Source: Antedon mediterranea (lineage: Eukaryota > Echinodermata > Crinoidea > Comatulida > Antedonidae). From it: a stretch of 64,000 nucleotides of DNA. The DNA is taken from contig NC_092670.1 in the NCBI RefSeq assembly GCF_964355755.1, positions 3,683,001 to 3,747,000 of the forward strand. Direction: 5' to 3'. Below, one piece after another: positions 32,601 to 43,410 of this stretch. The stretch's first letter is position 1; every line of letters starts with the position of its first letter. The notes beneath the pieces were generated by a model. That model was given only the letters and a program-made list of their open reading frames with translations. It was not told the origin of the DNA and searched no databases. Position numbers and translations under genes: made by a program.

Positions 32601-35600
32601 GAAAGAGGAGGACTTTTTATTTGGTTCTTACATGCCTTCAGCAGTTGGTGAAGTTGTCACTAGTCGGCCAGAATCTGCTCCACCTGGTCGCCGCTCAGTG
32701 AGGTAGGTACACTCAAATCCACTGTGAACTCTGCTATCATCCGATAGTAAATATCTTTTTAAAGTTAAATTGTCGTCTTGTATTTGCTAGATTTTCAGAT
32801 GATGAGCTTCCTAGCAAGTCAGCGTCATTGGGTCGTTCTAGAGGGCGTGCTCACCTTAAAGCAACACTAGATGCTGATTTGCCAAGAAGCAAATCAGCTG
32901 AGCCAACAAGTAGAGTCAGCTTTCCAGAAACTAAGAAACAAACGCCAACATCAAACAATGATGATGATTGGTTGGATTTTGCAATATCAAAAAAGCGTAA
33001 CCAATCAAGATTAGAAGCTGAGGAGGAGCAAAAGATCGAAGAGAGACAATCATTGGCTAAAGTTCAACCAAGAAATGAGGTTAAGACACCAACATCACAA
33101 GCAGACTACCTAGGCCTTGGTGCAGATATTAATCCTGATGATCTTCTAGGGTAAGGAGGGAAATATTCACACACAACATACTTGAATTGTCAACTGTTTA
33201 ATATCATCAAAGTTTAAATTCATTTCTATTTCATTCTTAGTCCACAGAAATCTCGAACCAAAAGTGGAACACCAGACACTTCGCTATTTACACCACCTGC
33301 TACCAGGGATACTACGTAAGCAATACGGACTTTCTTTAGTTCCCTACCCTATTATTCATTAAATGTTCCTTACATTTTCTGTGTGTCAGTCAGTTTGGCA
33401 ATTTGAGAATTCATTGACACCATAAGAAAAAGATTTTAGATTTTAATGATACCAATCAAGATATAATATGTAGTTTACATAGTTATTTCCACACTTATGT
33501 ATTACATAAAAAACAACAGCATCTTGTTTTAATTTGATATCAGGTCACCATTCCCATGGGATTCTCCTTCACCCAGGAGGTCAGATCAGAGGTCAGTTGA
33601 ATCAAGAAATTCCAGTTACCAACAGCAGCCAAACCAAACAAGTTGTAAGTAAAGCATAAAATCAATACATATGAGCATTAGTACATAACACAATTGAGTT
33701 TCAAAATTAAATATATTTCTATCAGTTGATTTTGATGATGATGACGCAGATGATGATGAGCCACCGTTGCAGACGAGCCTTCTCAGCCAACAGATAGAGC
33801 AGATCAAGAGAATGGAGGAAGAGGAAGAACGAGAAAGAGAACAAAAGAAGATGGATAGTAAAACAGAGGAAAGAAATCAGCAAACAACAACACCTACTAA
33901 ACGAAAACCTTCTTGGAGGCAAGAATTAAAACAAAAGCAAGAATTAGCAAAGCTACAGTCTGATCCACAGCAGTTCCAAAAACCATCTACAACCCCTCTG
34001 CCAAATAGAGATGATGCAGTGCCAGCACAGGGTAAACAACCTTCTATTTTGCCATCTACACCATCTCCAATGAATGAGATGCACTTGAAACAGATGGAGT
34101 ATCAACAGAAGATGGAACAGATGTCTCAAACTTTAAAAAGACAGCAGGTAAACCAGATTTACCCATTCATATTTTAACCAAAATATACTACTCAAATTAA
34201 TTTTAGGAAGTTGAATGATATTGGAAACAGGACTGTATTCGTAATGTTTTCCAATGATTATAACATCCTTTAATACTAGGAGGAACAACAAAGGCAGTGG
34301 GTTGAGCAACAAGAACAGCAGATGAGAATGGTACAAGAACAGCAACAAGAAGCTATGGAAAGACAACTTAAACAGCAGGAGGAACAACTAAAGGCTCAAC
34401 AGAAGATGATGTCATCAAGGGTAGATAAGCAATTTCACTGAGTTGATTATAATGTGTTTTTTAAAAACAATTTGTTACCCCAATTATTATGTGTACCATT
34501 CTCCACTCTGTACCTTACTTTCATATCCTCCATGAAATCATCTTTTCATTAATGCTTAGCCTTTCAACTTTAAATATAGTATTTTGTATTTATTTTATTG
34601 TTGCTTTCATTTTAGATGACATCGCCAATGGGATCAATTCCTCTGATTGGAGGATTGTCTTCAATTCCACCAGCATTCCAAGCTGCACCATCATCACAAC
34701 TTGAAATATCACTTGGCCTAGCAACCCTTGAAGGAAAAGTAAGAAACTCAACACATTCACTGCCATCAACAAGTACATTGTTGAGGGCTAGGACTCTAAA
34801 TCTAGAGAAATAATCCTATCATGAATCAGTAAATTCTAGTGTGTACCAAGTATGTCCTTTTTTGTATCAATTTAACAGTCGGCTAAAGAGGAAATTTTCA
34901 ATATGCTGTGCACTAAATTATGCATGTTACACACAATTATATTTCATTTTTTTTTTCACTATAACTCTTTTTTTCAGGTTGAAACTCTTGATATGGAGAA
35001 GAAGCACTTGCAGAATTTACTGGAGAACACTCGCCAGAGAAGGCAGGAAGAATTGCAAGCTGTAGAGGACTCACACAAGTATGCTTTAGAATATGATTCA
35101 GTATAAACTACATTAAAATAATATTAGAACGTGATTAAAATACACAATAAAATACTATTATCCACAAGAGATAAAGGTCATGTGTAAAGGTCATGTGTAA
35201 AAAAAAAATTCATAACATACAAATTATGTTTTCATGCTTTTAGAAGTCATATATCTTTGTTGGAAGACATGTCACGGAGGAAGGAAGAGCAACTGAAGAA
35301 AGAGATGGAACACCAAGCTCTGCAGCAGATGTCAAGACTCAAGTCAGAGGATGAGGAGAAGACAGAGATCAGACAGACCTACCACAAGAAAATGATGCAA
35401 CTGGAGAAAGAAAGAGAACAAGAGATTGACAACCTGAAGACACTTCACAGGTCTGCTATGTAAAAAAACATTTTAGTCATAGTCGAGAATTTTCAAAATT
35501 GAGAACAATTGTGCTGAACTTTAAAAGTCTTTTTTTTTTATGGCCTAGGTTTGATTGCCACCACTACTCATTGTCTTTTGGCTAACATGAAACCACATTT

Positions 35601-38600
35601 GTACATATTCCCCAAAATTCTCAAGATTATCCTTCCGTGGTGCATTATACAGTGAGGTCATTTCGACCTGAGTAAGATAAACAATTTGTTCTTTGTTGCA
35701 GGAGGTTGTTTGAAGAACTGAAGATTGACCACAAGAAAGAAATAGAAAGACTAAAGCAAGTGCATGAACAAGAGAAAGATGCCATCAACATGGCTCAATC
35801 ACATTCAAAGTAGGTACCACAATATGTTACGACATCAGGAAGCCGTCTTTGGAATAATTCTGTCAGATTGTATCAGAAAGAAATAAATTAGCCAAATACA
35901 TTTTCTTAAAATACAATTTCAATTTTTTGTTTAGGTCAATCCAGGCAGTTCTTGACCGTGTCCATGCCAACACATCTGACCTAAGTAGTCTGCAGGTCAA
36001 GCTGGAGGGCAAACATCAAACCCACTTAGACGAAAAAGAAATTGAGATAAGACACAAGGACCAACAATTAAAAAGTAACATTTTTAGATAGTTTGAAAAC
36101 CTAATCTAAAAGACAGTACTACTGATTATATTATTTAAAACCTCTATATTGTGGCCAAACAAATTTAACATTTTATTTATCCATTTTTTTTTTCAATACA
36201 CCAAGAAAATTTACAATTGCAATTTATTTTTCAATCTTTTAGTTCTAGAGGATCGACTGAACAGACAGAAGGATGACATGGAGAATGAAAGAATGCGTCT
36301 GCAGGAGCTGATTGGTCGATTAGAGGCTCACATCAGACAGCAGGCTAAGGAATTAGAACAGGTAACATTGGACTATTCCTTTTCTAGGCTCAGATATTAT
36401 TGTTTACAATACTATACTCACTTTTCGAACATGAAATGAATAGGCTTATCGCTCATAGGAGCCATTGTCTTGTCTGTGTGATCACTTCCTTTCCATTTTC
36501 TATAGAAGCTCAATGATAATCAATATTTCATTTCTGAAGGCAATTAAGTCTGCATGCAATAAATGGCTTGTAGTTCCTGTTAATGCCTCCTGCTCTCCAT
36601 TGTCAATTTATCTTTGACCAGATGTTTTTGCTCCAATTTAAAGATAAAAAAGTAAAAATGAGTAAGTAACACTGTATGTTGTTTCTGTTTTATTATTTTA
36701 GGAGAAATGGAAGGTAAAACAAGAACAAACAAAGCTGGATAGTCTTAGAATATCGATGGAAGAAGAGAACAAGTTAACTGCCGAAAGAACAGCAATGGAT
36801 CGAGTAGCAATTCAGAAGTCAAAGGTGGATATCAAACATTTGAATGTAAATCTAACCCAACTAGTTTTTCTTGCCTGTATGATCACTTCCTTTTCTTTTT
36901 GTCACGTTTTTAGGATGCTTTACTAGCCGAGCAGAAAGCCATTATGCAGCAGCTATTTGAAGAGAGGAAGGGCCTAGCAGCTGAACGGGCCCAGATGGCT
37001 GCTGCACAGAGGGTTATTTTAGATAGAGAGACTAGAGATCACTCCAGAACACTGCAGGTAAGCGCTATACACAATGTAGATATAGCTATTAACAATCATA
37101 AGTAAGCTGGAGTGTCAAAATTTAAAGTTCTGCTTTAGCTCCATGGATGGTAAAAGAGAAACAAAATCATTTAGGTAAAATAAGTTTATTCTCATATTTA
37201 ATTCTTTTATAAATAACAGGAAGATGCGGAGAGAGAGGGCACCATTCAAGGGATCGCAGAAGAGAAGGCAGCGATGTCAATGAAGGTCAATATTCTGAAG
37301 CAAGACCATGAAAGACTGATGCAAGAGAAGCAGCAACTAAGCATGCTAAGAGAACAAGTGGAAGATGAGAAAGCAACTTTAAAGGAACTAGCTGAAACGC
37401 TTATGAGAAGATCTGAAGATATTCAACAAACAGTATTGGTAGGAGATCACTATACATATGTCATTTTGGCTTCATAAATATCTGCAGTATTTTGATATTA
37501 CACAGTTTTTGGCGCAATAATTCAACGAAATCAAATCTTTGATACTCTTTTGTTAACTCTTTTATTTACTTTTTATTTGATGGTAATTTTTAGAAATAAG
37601 CTTCTCGATAAACTAGGGTTTTTTAGTAATACTTCTACATGTGCTCCAGTTCACATTCTTTGCAAAGTGGGCGGTTGTCGCGTGTTGTATGTTGTTATAT
37701 ACTGTACAGTTGTTTCATTAAAAATAACTTTTTGTAGGATGCTGCCAGGGTTAGAGATGAAGGAGAGTCTGCATTACATGCTGCAAGGACCATCGAGGCT
37801 GAGCAGGACGACAGATTAATGGCCATACAAGACCAGATTAAAGTATTACGAGCTTCAGAAAGACAGATTGCTCAGGTATACATGTTCTACTTATTCACGC
37901 TTTGTTTACTTCCTTTAAAGCAAAAAACTTGTGTAGGGCCCTCAACCTAAAACATGAAAACAATAAATCCAGCTAAAATTACTAAATAGTAATATTACTT
38001 ATCATTTTAAGATATAGCTTATAAAAATGTAATTATTTAATTGCTATTTTGATAGGAAAGACTTCAGCTGGTTTCCGAGCGCAAGTCGTTGGAGGATACA
38101 AAACATTCCATTACGTGTATACGTTGTGGAGGTCCTGCAAGGGTACCAGTAACACAAGGTATTCATTCATTCATTCATTTTAACAGAATCAGACAATATC
38201 TAAACCTGCCAGCGATGTTATGTGCAAGTGTGACAATATTTATGCAATCTTTTTCCCCAGGCTTCAGCACTCTAAATCACAGTCTAGGCCGTAACACCCC
38301 TCATCAGCTACAGGCAGCAACCCCTGTGAACCTGGCTGCATCATTGGGCTCAACAGCCGGCCTAGAAGAAAAGGCCTTGGAAGTGATCTTAGCACAGGCA
38401 GAGAAAGACCATTCATTAAGAATGTGGAAGAAAGCTGCTGAAAAGGTTGGCAATATTAGGCTCAAAAAATTGAAAACTTACCTGAAGTTTGGTGGTGATG
38501 ATATGTTTGTCATTAGATCCTTACTCAAATTGAACTGTAAAAAATCATTTAATTAAATAGTTTGTTATTTTATTTGCTCTAAATTGTTTCATTATTTTTT

Positions 38601-38685
38601 TTTTCAGGACAAAGAATATCTTGAAGAAGAAAGTTTATTTCTGGAGAGTTTAAAGAGACCACCGTCATCTCTACATGTATCATGA
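29631..38685 (+). CDS. FBF1: Fas-binding factor 1, ciliary transition-fibre protein
   Basis: About 27 exons; the larger ones are 31248-31602, 31942-32238, 32330-32500, 32791-33150, 33726-34147, 35244-35450, 36914-37057, 37220-37438, 38261-38445. The last, 38608-38685, ends in TGA. Phases join without a break for about 1360 residues. The N-terminal third is acidic and disordered, with FBF1-like blocks such as SLDDDLTGLLGDDD, MDGMDDSLFG, DPLAGLLSDEDD, DTLGFDSTPRG and DWLDFAISKK. From about residue 585 to the end it is mostly Gln/Glu/Lys-rich coiled coil (LLAEQKAIMQQLFEERKGLA); the end, EYLEEESLFLESLKR, matches the FBF1 C-terminus. FBF1 acts at centriolar distal appendages and transition fibres and in epithelial junctions. 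The start is uncertain: ATG at 29631 or 29637, read through a possible acceptor at 29660, or an upstream exon spliced to 29661. Confidence 0.9.
30501..30571 (-). repeat. tRNA-derived SINE-like copy (Val-UAC-like) in FBF1 intron
   Basis: On the minus strand an A-box-like AGCTTGGTGGTACAGA is followed by a loop CTTACAA (anticodon UAC) and a B box GGTTCAAGTCC. The acceptor stem is not intact, so this is a tRNA-derived repeat or pseudogene rather than a working tRNA gene. Confidence 0.6.
31163..31215 (-). repeat. Retroposon 3' tail fragment in FBF1 intron
   Basis: GATAAGATAAGATAACTTTT followed by ATTGATCCTCAAAAAGGAAA reads, on the minus strand, like the tail of many animal LINEs or SINEs: a short conserved end followed by a tetra/pentamer repeat. 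It lies 32 bp before FBF1 exon 6. Confidence 0.5.
31695..31927. repeat. 17-bp minisatellite in FBF1 intron 6
   Basis: About eleven imperfect copies of TTAAGAAATGAATATG. The array ends about 15 bp before the acceptor of exon 7 (31942), so it abuts the branch-point region. Confidence 0.75.
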
Positions 38686-38971
38686 CAGCACATACCTACA
38701 TGAAGTTTCTCTACATGTGTTTTGCGCTTTTACAGGTGGCGCCCTCTCTTGTTTTTTTAACTACCTTCTGCCTATACAGTACCCTAGGGGATGCCTTTTG
38801 GTTCCTCCTTTAAATAATTTTTCCTTTGACATCTCATCAAAACCTGGATGGTCTAGACCAGTAATGGTTTAATCATATGCGTATGCAGATTAAATGTAAC
38901 TTGCCATTTAAAACCATTTTTATTTTAGTTTTATAATTCAATTGTTTTGTAAAGTGAATTTTATGTATTGC

Positions 38972-38977
38972 AATAAA
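38972..38977 (+). terminator. FBF1 polyadenylation signal
   Basis: AATAAA 287 bp after the FBF1 stop codon, followed by T/G-rich sequence (ATATGTTTATATGTTTG), the usual downstream element. Confidence 0.65.
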
Positions 38978-39577
38978 TGTATTAAATCAATATGTTTATA
39001 TGTTTGATTTGCATCTGTAATTGTTTTTGCTGCCAGGACTAAATCTATTTACACACCCTATTAAAGAGATACAAACCCTAGACATGTTTTGACAAGTTCA
39101 AATTATCCATAAGCTATCAATCTGTCAAGGTTAATTCTGTAGCTAATGAGAAACACCTCCCACCTTTGCCCCCCCTTCACCTATCAATCAATCCTAATGA
39201 ACCTAATCACGCCATTGTATTATCAACTTGCATCTCATGATGAAGTGCTACCAGTCCAGAACTTCTGACTTTTAGGGTCATAGAGTCAGAGCATCATCAT
39301 TTCTATATAAAAGAATACAAGTAAAAAGAAAAGTGAGAGGCATATGAAACAAAACAGCAATAAGGAAAACATTAATGTGAAAAACATTCACATGAATATT
39401 CATAATTGCTTCCTGTTTGGATAATAAAAATATAATATTTTTAAGTGTTCATTTTGGGCGTTATCAGTTCAGTGTGTTAACCTTTTGACCTTTGAACAAT
39501 CTGCGACACTATTGTAACCAAATTTCTTTTGTTACCAATCGATATCGTTTTAAACCAAAAACTTAAGAACTTTCATA
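38978..39577. other. FBF1 3' flank
   Basis: Sequence between the FBF1 polyadenylation signal and the foldback element. I see no gene or recognisable repeat. Confidence 0.4.
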
Positions 39578-39769
39578 TAGACTAGTCCAGATAGTCATAT
39601 TTCCACTCTAATAAGATGCTGTAGGCATTTCGTGTTAAAAGCGAATAAACATGTGTTTTAGGGTAATTTTGGGGTGCTGAATTCAAATTTGCTCTTTACC
39701 CAGCTCAATTTTTAGATCTTCACCCTTAAAATGTGAAAAACAAAATGGCCGCCATTTCAGACTTATTTT

Positions 39770-40251
39770 GGCTTATAACTTGACTTTTAAGTGACGTAGC
39801 AAGTTAAAAATGGTGTCTATACCTATGTTTGTGATAGTGAAGATTCCAACTATATTGTTATTAAAGTTGCAAATATTCTATTTCAGCCGCCATGTTGAAA
39901 TCCAAGATGGCCGCCATTTTAAACGTATTTGGGCTTATAACTTGACTTTTAATTAACATAGCAAGTTAAAAATAGTTTCTATACCTATGTTTGTGATACT
40001 GAAGATACCAAATATATTGTTATTAAAGTTGTAAATATTCTATTTCAGCCTCCATGTTGGAGATTCAAGATGGTCGCCATTTAAAACGTATTTTGGCTTA
40101 TAACTTAACATATAAGTAACATAGTAGGTTAGAAATGATGTCTATACAGTACCTATGTTTGTGATACCGAGGATTCCAAATATATTGTTATTAAAGTTGT
40201 AAACAGCCGCCATGTTGAAATCAAAGATGGCGCCTAATTTAAACACACACA
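39770..40251. repeat. 162-bp subrepeats of the left arm
   Basis: Three copies in tandem. Each carries CTTATAACTTGACTTTTAA, AGCAAGTTAAAAATGGTGTC, CTATACCTATGTTTGTGATA, AATATATTGTTATTAAAGTT and a block like GCCGCCATGTTGAAATCCAA. Offsets between copies are 162 and 163 bp. The right arm has the same units inverted at 42690-43230. Confidence 0.85.
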
Positions 40252-40634
40252 CACACACAGGGTAGTAACAAAGTGCGAGGCAAACAAACAAATGAAAATG
40301 AAAAACTCACAAAGGGATTGTTCTTTATGTGTAAAATATTTTAAAACGAGATAGATGATAATGATGATCATTGTCAAGTGTTTAGAAAAATATAAAAAAA
40401 TTAATGTAAAAATGTTACTGATGACATTGGAATTAACAAAAATGTGTTAAATAATATGATTTAATGACATGAAGATAATAGGAATGTGAATAAAAGTAGT
40501 GTTTGCGCCACAAAAGAGAAAAATATATATATATACAGTATATAAACATCACAGAATAAATTCTAATCCGCTATATAATGAAATTTAATTAATTAGAAAA
40601 AAAATAAAAATGAGGAACCTGTGAGAATGAGAAA

Positions 40635-40707
40635 AAGTCCTCTCCGAGATTCAAACCCGGAACCTTCTGCTTGATATGCAGATCTCCTAACCATTAGACC
40701 ACTGGGG
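40635..40707 (-). repeat. tRNA-derived copy (Asp-AUC-like anticodon) inside the foldback element
   Basis: The minus strand shows TGGTCTAATGGTTAGGAG (A box), a five-base anticodon stem TCTGC/GCAGA around ATATCAA, and a T arm CCGGGTTTGAATCTCGG. The acceptor stem does not pair, so it is probably the head of a SINE inserted in the element. Confidence 0.6.
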
Positions 40708-40737
40708 TTTTATTGTATTGTTCCAATTCGATTGTGC

Positions 40738-41748
40738 GAGGCAGCGAGGCACACCAAATATAAGTGTGAGGCATGCGAGGCATATAGTTTAGAATTTCAA
40801 AAAGGTGCGAGGCATATAGTTTACAATTTCAAAAAGGTGCGAGGCATTTCTTAACGTGCTATTATGCTATATTATAGGCCTAATAATCAATTATTTATAT
40901 TTTTAAAATAGGCCTAGCGTATCGAAATAGATTCGTGTATACACTCATCATTCTATGTTGTTTATTTTTATGTAACGATTGTTTTTTTCATTCAAGTCAT
41001 ATCGTGGCTGGTATAAGTTGATGTTCAAATTGTTTGTTCATAATGATAATGAAAGAGTTGGTCAAAAAGACTTCACAGAATTAATTCAATACAACAACAA
41101 CGTATTATATCAAAACATTTCTCGGAATAGAAATAGATTGTAAAATTGGTAAAAAAAACAAACATGTTAAATGTATACAAACAACAATTGATAAAGACAT
41201 CAGTATAATAATAATATATAAATTGAGAAAACTGCTAAAAAGTAGTGTATAATTTATTTTATTTATGCATTGATATTACCATATATTAATGATTGTTGTG
41301 AAATTTGGGGTAACACTTATAAAAGTACAGTACAAAATGTTTACAAAAAAAAGGTACTGTAAGTTATAAAATTATCAATAGTGTAAGATGATAGCATTTT
41401 AGCCATAGTAGTAAATGATACTGGATACCAGAGGAAGTAGAGGTTTCGTTTTGAGGTTTTTTTCATCTACAGTATTATATATAATGCCTTCAATTCAGAA
41501 TAAGGAAATAGAATTAACTAGCTTCACGGCCAAAATGCCGTGGAATGCGTCAATTTCTCATGCATTTATTGGTGAAAAACACGTTTAATCTCAATATTTT
41601 GTTAATTTGTCAATAAAAATGCTGTAATATGTTACTGCTGATACTGTTCTGTTTTCAAAGAATAATAATCGATCCTAAATTTTGGGAAATGATAAAATGA
41701 TGCCTCGCATTTTTTGATGATGGTAAAACGATGCCTCGCATAAGTGAG
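40738..41748. repeat. GCGAGGCA motif cluster in the foldback interior
   Basis: TGCGAGGCATATAGTTTA followed by AATTTCAAAAAGG is repeated twice with a 33-bp period near 40785-40855, with further GCGAGGCA words nearby and at 40277. The inverse, TGCCTCGCAT, appears twice at about 41700 and 41735. This gives a second, inner layer of inverted symmetry. Confidence 0.6.
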
Positions 41749-43410
41749 CATCTTCATCTGCAATCAAAGTTGCTATTTCATTGCCAGAATTTTACCTGTT
41801 TGGTGACCAAGTCAACAACTTTTTTGGCTTATATTATAATGCTGTTTCCAAGATTCATCGAGCATAATTAAGGACATTATGTTGTGCCAACAAGGATGAA
41901 GAACCATTAGTTAAAGATACTGCATATCAACGGTATTCTAAGGGTTTGGGTAATTTTCTAACTTGCCATCACTACCGGTGACCGGTAAACAAGCTTTGTT
42001 CTTATGTCATCCACACCAGCATTTGTTATAAATCTTTATGAATTTGAAATAATTTGAAATGGTGAATAAATTGATAATTGGTACTTAATTACAGTATTTA
42101 AATTTCTACAACAAGCAGTATTTAACTTCCTTGGCAAACAATTTCAGGAAATGGAATCGAAACTTTGAATGCAGATGGAGCATTAAATCTATTAGGTGCC
42201 TACTATTACTTTGCCATCATTAAAAAAAATATTTTAAGACAGAAGCAGCAATATAGTGGAAAAATCTGTAGTTAAAGAAAACACTGGGGAGCAAATGGCA
42301 ACATCTTCAATGGCCGCATTTCAAATGAGAAACGATCTGTACTTGCAAAGAAACAAAGATATGAATTATGAATGAATTCGAAACATGCATCTTTTGTTCA
42401 GTCCAAAATTAACAAGACATCTGATTAATAATAATTAATAGTAGGCTAATTCACTTACAGTAGGTGGTCTATAAGTAAAACCAACCGTTAAGGAGATAAT
42501 ATATAGGGCTTCAAAATGGTAAGTGGCGGCCATTTTTATTTATGCTAATGAACCCACTTCACGATGTTCAATTTTGGTAAACTTTGGATATGATGTTAAT
42601 TTGGACCATATCAACCAGACAAAACAAAAACAAATTATGTTGCAATTTGTTCTAGGTTCAACCATACTTTTAATGGACTATAGGTAGAAACCATTTTTAA
42701 CTTGCTATGTTAATTAAAAGTCAAGTTATAAGCCAAAATACGTTTAAAATGATGGCGGCCATCTTGGATTTCAACATGGCGGCTGAAATAGAATATTTAC
42801 AACTTTAATAACAATATATTTGGAATCCTCAGTATCACAAACATAGGTACTGTATAGACATCATTTCTAACCTACTATGTTACTTATAGGCCTATGTCAA
42901 GTTATAAGCCAAAATACGTTTTAAATGGCGACCATCTTGAATTCCAACATGGAGGCTGAAATAGAATATTTACAACTTTAATAACAATATATTTAGAATC
43001 CTCAGTATCACAAACATGGGTATAGAAACTATTTTTAACTTGCTATGTTAATTAAAAGTCAAAGTTATAAGCCAAAACACATCTTGGATTTCAACATGGC
43101 GGCTGAAATAGAATATTTTCAACTTTAATAACAATATAGTTGGAATCTTCACTATCACAAACATAGGTATAGACACCATTTTTAACTTGCTACGTCACTT
43201 AAAAGTCAAGTTATAAGCCAAAATAAGTCTGAAATGGCGGCCATTTTGTTTTTCACATTTTAAGGGTGAAGATCTAAAAATTGAGCCGGGTAAACAGCAA
43301 ATTTGAATTCAGGACCCCAAAATTACCCTAAAACACATGTTTATTCGCTTTTAACATGAAATGCCTACAGCATTTCATTTTTCTCATGGACTAGTCTAAT
43401 ATGGAAACTA

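Larger units (their letters stand above)
39578..43410. mobile_element. 3.8-kb foldback element with long structured inverted arms
   Basis: Left arm about 39578-40251 and right arm about 42683-43410 are inverted copies. Both outer ends carry AGACTAGTCCA, then ATGCTGTAGGCATTTC, TGTTTTAGGGTAATTTTGGGG, and TTTTTAGATCTTCACCCTT. Each arm is built of about three tandem 162-bp subrepeats (GGCTTATAACTT at 39770, 39932 and 40095). The interior of about 2.4 kb has no transposase-like ORF that I can find; it holds a tRNA-like copy and GCGAGGCA motifs. I infer a non-autonomous foldback-type DNA transposon. The superfamily and target-site duplication are not resolved. Confidence 0.75.

Noticed and set aside
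31199..34387. Minus-strand open frames over FBF1 exons (for example 31199-31585, 31901-32164, 34133-34387)
   Set aside because: Antisense shadows of FBF1 coding exons, whose sense frames join in phase and match the family.
39578..43410. A Polinton/Maverick element because of the long inverted ends
   Set aside because: At 3.8 kb it is far too short, and I find no polymerase, integrase or capsid-like reading frame inside.
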